From an uncultured Propionivibrio sp. (GTDB lineage Bacteria > Pseudomonadota > Gammaproteobacteria > Burkholderiales > Rhodocyclaceae): 21,836 nucleotides of DNA. The notes below the pieces were generated by a model, which saw only the letters and a list, made by a program, of their open reading frames with translations, was not told the DNA's origin and made no database searches. Below are positions 6,896 through 15,224 of the stretch, piece by piece (position 1 is the first letter of the stretch; every line of letters begins with the position of its first letter). Both the position numbers and the translations under genes were made by a program. Location: positions 1 through 21,836 of the forward strand of contig CALAIL010000019.1 in NCBI GenBank assembly GCA_937923255.1, written 5' to 3'.

Positions 6896-8605
6896 TCAAA
6901 TTGACAGCATCCTATTCTGTACGGCGTGCAGTATCTGCGGCAGACGCAAAATGGTGTCGCGGTCTTTCTGCTTTTCGCCTTCGCTCAGGGTTTCCCAGGC
7001 GCTCAGTGAAGGGTGCCGTTTATGTATATCGTCGCGCTTTTCGCCATATTGCCAGCCGTTGAGGTAGCGGTGGGCGGCCCAGCGTTCGTGCTCGACCATC
7101 GCCAGCATCTCGATTTCCTGGGGATTGAATTGCAGATCGGTGGGGGACTGGATGACTTCCGGCCTGCCGGTTAGCAACAGTTTGTAGATAATGTGATCGG
7201 CCTGCGCGCGATTGGCATCCTTGGCCTCTTCCGAGAGTTCATCCCAGGCCGTCTGGTAAGCGGTGCTTTCCGAAGCGACCCCGCCGATTTGCTGAAGATA
7301 GTCATTATGGATGGCGCGCGCCAGATCGTCCTGTCGGGCGCCGGTAATCAGCTCATATTTGCAAAAATCGTCATCATCCCCAAAGAAATGCAGGCGCGTA
7401 TTGGCCTGTTGGCTGAGCAGGCGCGACATGGCCTGGCTACTGGCATTGCGCAGGAAAATTGGAAAGTCTTGCGTGGCAGAGGCGCTGAGCAGCTCCGCCG
7501 CCGCCAGCAAATTGGCACGCTCATCTTCGCCAGCGCAGATGACGACAGTTTGCGCATCGTCTGGCTGATGCGCGGTGGCCTGGAGCAGCAGTTGTGCGTA
7601 GCAGCCGGTGTCTTCACTGAATTGCAGCGAGGTGATCTGCCCAATTTGCGGGTAGTGATCATGAAAACGTGCGCGCTCGGCCGCAATGTTTGCGGCAAAG
7701 ATATGCCAGTGGCTGCTTTGCCCCGGCAGCAGGTGAAAGACGCGCATCGCCTGAATCAGTAACGCCTGCGCAGACGGGCCGAAGCCGAACAGCAGGAAAC
7801 GTATGTTCGCGTCTGGGCGATGCAGGGTATCTGCCAGCAGGCCGGGCAGGTGATGAAAAAATTGGCGCGCAATCATTTTGTGCAGATTGAAAAAGCGTAT
7901 ATCGAGCGAGCGGGCGCCCTGCCGTTGCGCGTGATGACGAAAAATTTCGACCAGGCGCGGATTGTTCAGATGGACGAAGCATTGCAGCGGGTACGGTGCG
8001 CGTCTGTTTGCCGCGAGCGTCGCCAGTATTCCAGCGGCCTGGATGCTGGTGTGTTCGTTTTCGTCAAAACAGATCACGGTTTTGGCTTTCAGCGCGCCGG
8101 CTGTTTTGAGGGTTTCCGCATCCGAAGCATTGCCGATCACGATGGCATGGCCGTCGCGGCGCAAGGCAGGCAGATTTTCATGGTCGTTTTTGGGTTCGAC
8201 GGCAACGGCGGTCTGGTGGGTCTGGGCCTGATAGTCTTTGAGGATGCGGCTGCCTCTGTTGCCGATGCCAAGCACGATGAGATGCCCGGTCTTGCAAGCG
8301 ATACGCAACTGTGTGTACTGCTCGTGAAATACGCTTTCTACAATTTTGAGCAAGGCGCGCAACAGGAAAAGGGTGATCAGGATCTTGACGATGATCAGCG
8401 CCACGGGAACGTTTTCTGGTTCGACCGCAGACCCAATCGGGTCGGTGCCCGTCAGAATCTTGACTATCCGGAAAATACGGTCGGGCAGGTAACGCAGCGT
8501 GTTGGTTTCGGGATAAAACTGCGCCAGGCCGATCCAGGACAGCGCCAAAACGCAGATGACCAGCGCGATCCAGAATAGGCTTCTGGTTTTCTGGGAGATT
8601 TTCAT
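6896..8605 (-). CDS. Membrane protein with tandem TrkA-N/RCK-like domains and C-terminal RyR domain (569 aa)
   Basis: Two N-terminal membrane helices (about residues 11-29 and 67-86) are joined by a segment of about 37 residues with no K+ selectivity filter. A Rossmann domain follows with GIGNRG (113-118) and a strand-2 acid (VAVEPKND, Glu137), typical of TrkA-N NAD(P)-binding domains. A second, degenerate Rossmann unit begins at FLLFGFGPSAQ (270-280). The C-terminus (about 495-565) carries HERWAAHRYLNGWQYG, HPSLSAWETLSEGEKQKD and related residues, the pattern of the ryanodine receptor repeat (RyR, Pfam PF02026). Known: RyR repeats occur in bacterial conflict and nucleotide-signalling contexts. 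Inference: this is the membrane sensor or effector partner of the upstream TIR protein, whose stop codon is 14 nt away. A channel-like role is possible but unproven. Confidence 0.88.
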   Translation of the reverse strand: MKISQKTRSLFWIALVICVLALSWIGLAQFYPETNTLRYLPDRIFRIVKILTGTDPIGSAVEPENVPVALIIVKILITLFLLRALLKIVESVFHEQYTQLRIACKTGHLIVLGIGNRGSRILKDYQAQTHQTAVAVEPKNDHENLPALRRDGHAIVIGNASDAETLKTAGALKAKTVICFDENEHTSIQAAGILATLAANRRAPYPLQCFVHLNNPRLVEIFRHHAQRQGARSLDIRFFNLHKMIARQFFHHLPGLLADTLHRPDANIRFLLFGFGPSAQALLIQAMRVFHLLPGQSSHWHIFAANIAAERARFHDHYPQIGQITSLQFSEDTGCYAQLLLQATAHQPDDAQTVVICAGEDERANLLAAAELLSASATQDFPIFLRNASSQAMSRLLSQQANTRLHFFGDDDDFCKYELITGARQDDLARAIHNDYLQQIGGVASESTAYQTAWDELSEEAKDANRAQADHIIYKLLLTGRPEVIQSPTDLQFNPQEIEMLAMVEHERWAAHRYLNGWQYGEKRDDIHKRHPSLSAWETLSEGEKQKDRDTILRLPQILHAVQNRMLSI

Positions 8606-8619
8606 AAAGAGGCTTTCCG

Positions 8620-11600
8620 TTATTGGCCGGCGTTTGCAGAGTCGGCGGGGGGCGGCGTTTGTGCAAGGCGGCTCAGGATGGCTTCGGTCTGCGCTTTCAG
8701 CTGGGCATTTTCCAACCCCGCCAATTGCAGCCGGGTCAGTCGGGCAAGTTCGGCGCTCAGCGCGCCGGCCTGAGGCTGGCGGTTGAAGTATTCGGCGAGT
8801 CCCGCGCGCGCCAGCGGATGGTAGAAGTAAGCGGACGCCAGCAATTGCAGACTATCCGTATTTTCTATGGGTAACATGCGCTCGATGACCTGTATGACGG
8901 TGGTGCGTGCCCCGGGTGCGACGGGGCGCGTATAAATATCCTGGGAATACCAGGTATTGAACGGCTTTTTACCTTTGTAATCATTGATTGTGCCGGTTTG
9001 TGGGTCGTATTGGCGTCCGTAGGAGGCTTCCAGATCTTCGGCAATCTGTTCGGGCGCGATCCTTTGTTGGCCGGGCGTTTGCCAGATTTGCACCTGATAG
9101 CCTTCCGGGAGCTTCTGTACGGTCGCAATGCGATTGTCCGCGTCCAGCAGCTGGATGCTGTCATACATTCCTGCGGCAAAGGGCAGGGAAATCAGGTTGC
9201 CGCTGCTGGTATCGATGATTTTGATTGCGGGCGCCAGCGCTTCGTCGGTATTGTCTTGCAGAAAGAGCTTACGATTGTCTGTGGAAAAATCCAGCAGTTT
9301 CGTGTACGGAGAAACGGGCACCGTTTGCCCATAAGCGCGCCCATCGCGGGTATGCCAGAAATGAAGTCGCCGGGTATTTTCCGACGCCAGAAGCACTTTT
9401 CCGTCGTGACTGAAAAGCAGGATTGGGGAAGCAATGGTAGGCAGGCTGAAATGCTTCTTGAAATGTTCAAGATCGTAAACATCGGCGCGCCCTTCGCTGT
9501 ACCCCAGCGCCAGCCAGCGGCCGTCCGGGCTGAATGCGGCGTTGCTCAGGCTGCCTTTGCCTTCCAGAAGAATTTTTTTGCCAGTCAGGTCGGAGAGCGT
9601 CCAGCCCTCTTTGCCAGCAACGAGCAGCCGTTCAAAATTGCTGTCGGCGATAAAGTTTTCTAACGGTTTGGGCTGGCTGTAACGCATGATTTCGGCGCCG
9701 TCACGGACATTCCAGATGGCAAAGCCATTGTCGCCCGTACGGGCGAGGAACTGCGAGTGGTTGCGTTTAAGCAGAATTCTGCGCGCCTGTGTCGGGGTGG
9801 CTTTGCCAACGGCCTGCGCGGTATCGGCATCAAAAAAACGTACGGTTTTTTGTCGAGAGACCGCCATTAACAGATTGTTTTCCAGAATGCGCAAGTAGGC
9901 TGTTTCTTCAGGAAGAAGAATAAATTCTGGCTGACGGGCACCGCTTTCGAGGTCGATTCTGGAGAGTGTTTTCCCGTCGGACTGAAGAATCAGCCAATGA
10001 GTGCCTTTTGCATCCGCAAGCACCTGCCGGGCATCGGGGGCAATATGCTGCTCATTGATCAGCAGGTTTCTGCCACCGATATTTTGCAGATACGTTTGCT
10101 TATTGAGCGTCACGATCCGCTGGGTCTGGTCGGGCGAAAGGTCGGTGTCGTTTTTCCAGAGAACGCGGCGTAAACCCGCCAGTGGCAAGGCGTGAGAGGC
10201 TTGCCGCTCGCCTGTTCGGCTGTCGTAGAGGTCGTAGCCTTGGTCGCTGATGGCGACGATGCTTGCGCTATCGGGGTTAAAAGTCACCCGATCATACAAT
10301 CTGTCTTGCGTTTGTAGCGGCCGTCTGCGTCCATTCTGCCTGTCCAGTATGGTGTAGCGGTTCGCGTTGGCCGTGTTTGCCGAGAAGAGGATGTATTTCC
10401 CATCGGGAGAGAAATCAGTGCCGGATATTTTTTTCGGCAACTCGAAAGGAATCCGTGTTTCTGGCCGATCGTCTTCCAAATAAAAAATTTGCCCGTCGCT
10501 TCTATCAGCGTGGGAGAACAGCATGAGAGCAGTCGTGCTGTCTGGTGAAAACAGGATATGTATGATTGCGTCGTGCGGTGCGGGCAAGTTCAGCCTGGCC
10601 TGATCTTTGCCATTGGCGACTAGGGTGAGGGTTTCCGGGTTGAACTGACGCACGGCAAGCCATCGCCCGTTCGGGCTGACGCCCATCAACGTGAAGTCTC
10701 CTGACCCGGCTTGCCGATAAACGACATGGGTTTTCCGCGTGCCGATCTGGTAGCGAATGATTTCGTTCTGGTCGTTCATCGCATATAGATCGTTGTTGCC
10801 GTCAAATACGGGTTTGTAGGCGCGATGGGCGGTGATTTTTTCGATGTCCGCCAGCCTGTGCCGGGTGCGCGCATCCCACAATTGCAGTTCAAAATGATTA
10901 GTGCCCGTACCGGCAAGGCCGGCAACATAGCGGCCATCCGGACTGAAAACCGCATTGGCCGCAAGTATGTTGGGCAGCAGCACCATATCGTTTTTGATGG
11001 CCAGCATGGATTCGGCAAACAGGATAGCGTTGTCGCTGCCATTGCGCACGGCGGCGGCAATATAGGCGGCTGGGTCGCCATATTCGTTCTGCGCCAGCTT
11101 GTTGATTCCTGACGCATAGAGTGACTGCGCCAGATTTTTCTGCGCTTCGTTCTTTTGATTCCAGGCATAGATGCCGGAAATGCCCGCCAGAATGGCTAGT
11201 GCGGAGATCGCGCTGGTGACCCATTTGATTATGCGGTTTTTACGCTTGACGCGCTCCAGCTCATAAGCCTGGTCGCGCTGGGTCAGCTCATTGAGCGGCA
11301 CGCCCAGAATGCCGGCGATAATTTTCAGCTTGGCCAGATTGAGGCGTTCTTGGTATTCCTCGATATTTTGCTTGATCTGTTTGGCAGGAAGCTTCTGTTC
11401 CTGCAAATAATGGCGATAGGCTGCTGCGGACGTGAAGCCTTCTTCCGTACTGTGCGGCAGGCGGACATCAGCGGCCAACGCCTCTTCCCGCTGCTGATAG
11501 AGAATATTGCCTTCAGCGTCGACGCCAAAGCGCAGCACATCGGGAAAACATTGCCGTTCCGTCTGTGTTTCGCCATATTCAGGTTCGCCACGCAGAATCA

Positions 11601-11973
11601 AGGCAATGATGCGTTGGCCTTTGCCTGTTTTCTTGAAATGCCGGATTTCTTCCTGGACGTAAAGCGAACGGGCCGAATGCGGTGAGCTGAGATAAACCAA
11701 AAACTCGGCGCGATCGAGTGCGCTTTGTAATGAAGCGCTTAGATTAGCGTTGGCGGAGAGTTCTTTTTCATCCTGAAAGACCGGATAAATTTGCGCCGGA
11801 ATTTTTTGCCCGTACTGATTGGTCTTGCCGATAAGTTCGGCAGGAATCGGGTACGTTTCCAGCGTGTGGTGCAGCCAGTCCGCCCATTTGCGCCCTTGCG
11901 CCTGGTTATCGGCGTGGCTGTAGCTGATAAAAGCTTTGTAGCGTTTTTCAAGCGTATGGGCGCTGGTTTCCAT
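8620..11973 (-). CDS. TIR-TM-WD40 repeat protein (1117 aa)
   Basis: The N-terminal TIR domain (about residues 10-140) begins RYKAFISYSHAD and contains the DEKELS box (68-73). It also has SSPHSARSLYVQEEI (96-110), which aligns with the 'SPNY..S.WC..E' motif. Glu109 falls at the position of the NADase catalytic glutamate. A membrane helix follows at about 248-271 (IIKWVTSAISALAILAGISG). Residues from about 340 to 1000 form repeated WD40-type blades, recognisable by recurring FSPDGRY, LWDART, FSPDGKY, IWNVRDG and FSPDGRWLA. There are at least eight to nine blades, perhaps two propellers. Topology suggests TIR and propeller on opposite sides of the membrane, unless the helix is a hairpin. The ATG at 11971-11973 is preferred over an upstream in-frame start at 12048 because the TIR fold begins right after it. 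It leads a three-gene operon. Confidence 0.92.
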   Translation of the reverse strand: METSAHTLEKRYKAFISYSHADNQAQGRKWADWLHHTLETYPIPAELIGKTNQYGQKIPAQIYPVFQDEKELSANANLSASLQSALDRAEFLVYLSSPHSARSLYVQEEIRHFKKTGKGQRIIALILRGEPEYGETQTERQCFPDVLRFGVDAEGNILYQQREEALAADVRLPHSTEEGFTSAAAYRHYLQEQKLPAKQIKQNIEEYQERLNLAKLKIIAGILGVPLNELTQRDQAYELERVKRKNRIIKWVTSAISALAILAGISGIYAWNQKNEAQKNLAQSLYASGINKLAQNEYGDPAAYIAAAVRNGSDNAILFAESMLAIKNDMVLLPNILAANAVFSPDGRYVAGLAGTGTNHFELQLWDARTRHRLADIEKITAHRAYKPVFDGNNDLYAMNDQNEIIRYQIGTRKTHVVYRQAGSGDFTLMGVSPNGRWLAVRQFNPETLTLVANGKDQARLNLPAPHDAIIHILFSPDSTTALMLFSHADRSDGQIFYLEDDRPETRIPFELPKKISGTDFSPDGKYILFSANTANANRYTILDRQNGRRRPLQTQDRLYDRVTFNPDSASIVAISDQGYDLYDSRTGERQASHALPLAGLRRVLWKNDTDLSPDQTQRIVTLNKQTYLQNIGGRNLLINEQHIAPDARQVLADAKGTHWLILQSDGKTLSRIDLESGARQPEFILLPEETAYLRILENNLLMAVSRQKTVRFFDADTAQAVGKATPTQARRILLKRNHSQFLARTGDNGFAIWNVRDGAEIMRYSQPKPLENFIADSNFERLLVAGKEGWTLSDLTGKKILLEGKGSLSNAAFSPDGRWLALGYSEGRADVYDLEHFKKHFSLPTIASPILLFSHDGKVLLASENTRRLHFWHTRDGRAYGQTVPVSPYTKLLDFSTDNRKLFLQDNTDEALAPAIKIIDTSSGNLISLPFAAGMYDSIQLLDADNRIATVQKLPEGYQVQIWQTPGQQRIAPEQIAEDLEASYGRQYDPQTGTINDYKGKKPFNTWYSQDIYTRPVAPGARTTVIQVIERMLPIENTDSLQLLASAYFYHPLARAGLAEYFNRQPQAGALSAELARLTRLQLAGLENAQLKAQTEAILSRLAQTPPPADSANAGQ

Positions 11974-12069
11974 GAGTATGGCCTGTATCAAAGGGGGATT
12001 GGGAATTGGGGCAAACCGTCCGGGCGGTGCGGCGGCGTATGGCTGCAAGTCGGTGTGTTTCGTGAGCCG

Positions 12070-12075
12070 TATAAT
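12070..12075 (+). promoter_or_regulatory. Candidate -10 box for yvcK
   Basis: TATAAT in the 128-nt divergent intergenic region, 26 nt before the yvcK ATG, implying a leader of about 20 nt. No good -35 hexamer is visible at 16-18 nt upstream. No clear promoter for the divergent TIR gene could be identified. Confidence 0.4.
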
Positions 12076-12101
12076 GCCGACGGATTCATAGAAAGCAGCC
12101 C

Positions 12102-13070
12102 ATGAAATGCAATATCACAACCATTGGCGGCGGTACGGGTACCTTCCATGTGCTGTCCGGCCTTGGCAAAAATCCTGATCTCAATCTGGCGGCGATTGTC
12201 AGCATGGCCGATTCCGGCGGATCGTCGGGCGAACTGCGTGACGAGTTTGGCATCCTGCCGCCCGGCGATATCCGGCGCGCCATTGTCGCTTTGTCCGGCG
12301 ATACCGAGATCGTGCGCCGGCTTTTTGAATATCGCTTCAAAGAGGGCAGCGGCATTGCCGGGCATACCGTCGGCAATCTGTTGCTGACGGCGCTCTCGGA
12401 CATTATGGGGAATTTTGAACGCGGCATTGAGGAACTGTCCGTCATGTTTGATGTGCGCGGCAAAGTCATTCCCGTCACGCTCGACGATGTCAGCCTGGGC
12501 GTGACGCTGGAAAATGGTGAGCAGATCATCGGTGAGACGCATATCGACATGCCGATGCGCGATGTCGGCATTCCGATTCAGGAGGCTTTTCTGCTCGGGG
12601 GCGGGCGGCTGAATCCGCGTGCCCGCGAGGCGATCGAGAATTCCGACTACATCATTATTGGCCCGGGCGATCTTTACACCAGCATCGTTCCCAACCTGCT
12701 GTGCGCCGGTATGGGCGAGGCCCTGGAGGCGGCGCATGGCAAGATCGTCTATGTCTGCAATATCATGACCAAGCGCGGCGAGACCGATGGTTTTGCCGTC
12801 GAAGATTTCGTGCGCGTGGTCGAACGCTATTTGGGGCCGGGGCGCCTGAATTACCTCTTGGTCAATAGTGGTGCACTGCGCCCCGATTTGGTAGAAAAAT
12901 ATCGGGCGGAAGGTAAAACACCCGTTTTGCTGCGCGACCGCGCCGCGCTCATGGCGAGCGGGATCAAGGTCATCGAACGCGATTTCACCAGCGCAACCGA
13001 TTATATTCGCCACGATCCACATAAACTGGCGCGGACGGTGGAGGATTTTGCCAGCGGCTGGATCAAGTAA
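12102..13070 (+). CDS. yvcK: YvcK-family gluconeogenesis factor / UDP-sugar-binding protein (CofD-like fold)
   Basis: A 322-aa cytoplasmic protein matching YvcK in length and layout. The N-terminal ITTIGGGTGTFHVLSGL glycine-rich loop is followed by IVSMADSGGSSGELRDEFGI and PPGDIRRAIVAL, then AGHTVGNLLLTAL. The YIIIGPGDLYTSIVPNLL block and VYVCNIMTKRGETDGF are further family signatures. Family members bind UDP-GlcNAc and, in Bacillus and mycobacteria, affect growth on gluconeogenic carbon sources, cell shape and peptidoglycan synthesis. The function in proteobacteria is inferred. The start is the ATG at 12102; the Shine-Dalgarno is weak. It is divergent from the TIR gene and convergent with glrR. 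A fructose-1,6-bisphosphatase gene lies 6 kb away. Confidence 0.93.
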   Translation: MKCNITTIGGGTGTFHVLSGLGKNPDLNLAAIVSMADSGGSSGELRDEFGILPPGDIRRAIVALSGDTEIVRRLFEYRFKEGSGIAGHTVGNLLLTALSDIMGNFERGIEELSVMFDVRGKVIPVTLDDVSLGVTLENGEQIIGETHIDMPMRDVGIPIQEAFLLGGGRLNPRAREAIENSDYIIIGPGDLYTSIVPNLLCAGMGEALEAAHGKIVYVCNIMTKRGETDGFAVEDFVRVVERYLGPGRLNYLLVNSGALRPDLVEKYRAEGKTPVLLRDRAALMASGIKVIERDFTSATDYIRHDPHKLARTVEDFASGWIK

Positions 13071-13075
13071 CGTCA

Positions 13076-13105
13076 ATGGCTGTCTTTCAGATGGCTGTCT
13101 TTCAG
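13076..13105. repeat. Exact 15-bp tandem duplication
   Basis: ATGGCTGTCTTTCAG occurs twice back to back (13076-13090, 13091-13105) between the convergent yvcK and glrR stops. The second copy runs into the glrR stop codon (TCA at 13102-13104 on the plus strand). It may be a replication-slippage duplication. No terminator hairpin is seen in this gap. Confidence 0.85.
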
Positions 13106-14511
13106 TCCTTGCCGGGCGGTGCGTTTTCGGCGGGGATTTCCGCGTCGCTATCGCCGCGGAACATGCTGGGGGTCAGCTCATGCTTGCGCAGCAGGCGGTA
13201 AAACTCGGTCCGGTTGCGATCGGCGATGCGGGCGGCGTCGGCAACATTACCGTCAGTGAGCTTCAACAGCTGCACCAGATAGTTGCGCTCAAAACGCTGC
13301 TTGGCGTCGGCGTAGGAAAGCGCATCCATGGCGGGTGAGCGCAGGGCGCGCTGAACGAGCGGCAGGGTGATCAGCGTCGTCGTCGCCAGTGCGCAGCATT
13401 GCTCGACGACGTTGAACAACTGGCGGATGTTGCCCGGCCAGCTTGCGCCGGCGAGCGCAGCCATGGCGTCGGGGGCGATCCCGCTGATATTTTTGTCGTA
13501 TTTTTCGGCAATCTGCCGGATGAAGTGGGCTACCAATGCGGGAATGTCTTCCCGCCGTTCTTCAAGGCTCGGCAGGGTTAGCGTGACGACGTCGATGCGG
13601 TAATAGAGGTCTTCGCGGAACTGGCCTTCGGCCAGTGCATTTTCCAGGTCGCGATGGGTGGCGGTGAGCAGGCGGACATCAACGGGTTCGCTGTGCGTTG
13701 CACCGACCGGGCGGACGGCGCGCTCTTCGAGCACGCGCAGCAGCTTGACCTGCAGTGGCAGCGGCATATCGCCGATTTCATCGAGAAACAGCGTGCCGCC
13801 GTCCGCAGCGCGGAACAGGCCATCGTGCTCACTGACCGCTCCCGTGAATGCGCCGCGTACATGGCCGAACAGTTCGGATTCAAGCAGCTGTTCGGGAATG
13901 GCGCCGCAATTGATGGCGACGAAAGGTGCATTGGCGCGCCGGCTGGCGCGGTGAATGGCGCGTGCCAGAAGCTCCTTGCCGGTGCCGCTGGCGCCGCGGA
14001 TCAGTACGCTGGCGTCAGAGGCGGCGACGACGCGTGCTTCTTCAAGCAGGGCGGCCATGCTGTGGCTGCGATAGACGATGTCTTCTTGCCAGATTTCACC
14101 ATCTGCGGCGGTCGCTTCGTTGCCGTTGGGAGATAGTTTCAGCGCCTGCTCGATTTTTTCGTGCAGCGCCTGGCTATCGAAGGGTTTAGTCAGGTAGCCG
14201 AACACGCCGCGTGACATGGCTTCGACGGCATCGGGAATGGTGCCGTGTGCCGTCATCAGAATGACGGGCAGCATGGGGCGCGTTTTGCGGATTTCCTCGA
14301 AAAGCTCAGCGCCGTCCTTGCCGGGTAGGCGAACGTCGCTGAGCAGGAGCTGCGGCGGGTCGATGGCAATGCGCGCCAACGCTTCCTCAGCGGTGGCGGC
14401 GGTGGATACGCGGCATCCCCAGGAGCGCAGACGCATAGTCAGCAGGCGCAGGATACCGGGATCATCGTCGACGACCAGGATATGGGGGGGCGTAGTGTTC
14501 TGCGTATTCAT
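13102..14511 (-). CDS. glrR: Sigma-54-dependent response regulator, GlrR/QseF-like (NtrC family)
   Basis: A 469-aa transcription activator with three domains. The receiver domain (1-120) has acidic residues 15-17, phospho-acceptor Asp59 in [10 protein letters not shown] and Lys109 in LTKP. The AAA+ domain has Walker A GASGTGKE at 173-180, the sigma-54-contacting GAFTGA loop at 220-225, and Walker B GTLFLDE at 239-245. The C-terminal Fis-type HTH (about 410-450) reads [22 protein letters not shown]. With sigma-54 RNA polymerase it should activate -24/-12 promoters. The ATG overlaps the stop of the upstream lipoprotein gene by ATGA (14508-14511), so translation is coupled. Gene order kinase-lipoprotein-regulator matches enterobacterial glrK-qseG-glrR. 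A likely target is the bactofilin promoter at 16987-17002. Confidence 0.93.
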   Translation of the reverse strand: MNTQNTTPPHILVVDDDPGILRLLTMRLRSWGCRVSTAATAEEALARIAIDPPQLLLSDVRLPGKDGAELFEEIRKTRPMLPVILMTAHGTIPDAVEAMSRGVFGYLTKPFDSQALHEKIEQALKLSPNGNEATAADGEIWQEDIVYRSHSMAALLEEARVVAASDASVLIRGASGTGKELLARAIHRASRRANAPFVAINCGAIPEQLLESELFGHVRGAFTGAVSEHDGLFRAADGGTLFLDEIGDMPLPLQVKLLRVLEERAVRPVGATHSEPVDVRLLTATHRDLENALAEGQFREDLYYRIDVVTLTLPSLEERREDIPALVAHFIRQIAEKYDKNISGIAPDAMAALAGASWPGNIRQLFNVVEQCCALATTTLITLPLVQRALRSPAMDALSYADAKQRFERNYLVQLLKLTDGNVADAARIADRNRTEFYRLLRKHELTPSMFRGDSDAEIPAENAPPGKD

Positions 14512-15164
14512 CTTGTACGTCGTGATGTTGATCTGCTGTTGCGTGGGCGCGATTGCAGTGTGTTCTCGATATCCGCAATGGCGCTGAGTTTTTCTTGCAG
14601 TTTCTCGTTCTGCTGCTGGCTTTCTTTGAGCTGCTGGGCCAGTTTCTCATTTTGCGCTTCGGTTTTTGCACGTTCATGGTATTGCGCCGAGAGCAGTTGA
14701 ATCAGTGGGTGCAGTCTGACGGCCTCTGGTGCGTTTGATTTCATCAGCGCGCCTAAAAGGCCGTTGGCCCGGCTTAAGTCATTCGGAGCATGCGTCTGAC
14801 CGAGCAGCATCGCCAGACGAACTTGCGCGGCGGGTGACTGGGGTGTCGGCGTCAGGCGGCTGCGTTCGCGGGCGAGCGCCTGCGGTGTCATGCGCTGAAG
14901 TTGCTGGAAATAGCTCATCAGGCCGTACTGTGAATCGGCAGCGGTGCTGTTCTCACCCAATTCAGCCAGCGCGGTGCACGCGGTAAGCAAGGTTGCCGCC
15001 AGTACCGGTAACAGGCGGCGTAAGTGGTGGCGATGGCGGCGACTGAGAGAGGCAGACCAACAGTGTGCGATGGCTTCCGGTCTGGCATTACCCATTCTGT
15101 ACAGGGGGATTGGCAGTTTTTTTGGCAGAAAGCCGCGTATCGTGTTTGCGTAAAAATTATTCAT
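14508..15164 (-). CDS. QseG-like lipoprotein of the GlrK/GlrR operon
   Basis: The 218-aa frame contains an arginine/histidine-rich stretch and a hydrophobic segment ending in LLTAC, a lipobox, so the mature protein should be lipid-anchored at that cysteine. The C-terminal third is a strongly polar coiled coil (AQNEKLAQQLKESQQQNEKL). This layout and its place between kinase and regulator genes match QseG (YfhG), an outer-membrane lipoprotein that activates the kinase GlrK/QseE in enterobacteria. The sequence is too divergent to name on similarity alone. The start is uncertain. The ATG at 15162-15164 gives an N-terminus of about 64 residues before the lipobox cysteine. The ATG at 15093-15095 gives a 40-residue signal peptide and may be the true start. 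Confidence 0.8.
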   Translation of the reverse strand: MNNFYANTIRGFLPKKLPIPLYRMGNARPEAIAHCWSASLSRRHRHHLRRLLPVLAATLLTACTALAELGENSTAADSQYGLMSYFQQLQRMTPQALARERSRLTPTPQSPAAQVRLAMLLGQTHAPNDLSRANGLLGALMKSNAPEAVRLHPLIQLLSAQYHERAKTEAQNEKLAQQLKESQQQNEKLQEKLSAIADIENTLQSRPRNSRSTSRRTR

Positions 15165-15224
15165 TTGTGTTTTATTTGCCGTGGTGTCTATGCGTCTGTT
15201 TGTCTGTTCAATGGCGGTTGATGT

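Noticed and set aside
6896..8605. Potassium channel with RCK domains
   Set aside because: Rossmann domains and two helices fit superficially, but no TVGYG-like selectivity filter lies between the helices, and the C-terminus is a RyR repeat rather than RCK-C.
8620..11973. STAND/NLR-type NTPase in the TIR protein
   Set aside because: No Walker A or B motifs are visible between the TIR domain and the propeller. That region is a helical linker and a membrane helix.
11988..13076. 362-codon minus-strand open frame opposite yvcK
   Set aside because: It is a mirror of yvcK coding. The plus-strand frame has unmistakable YvcK motifs.
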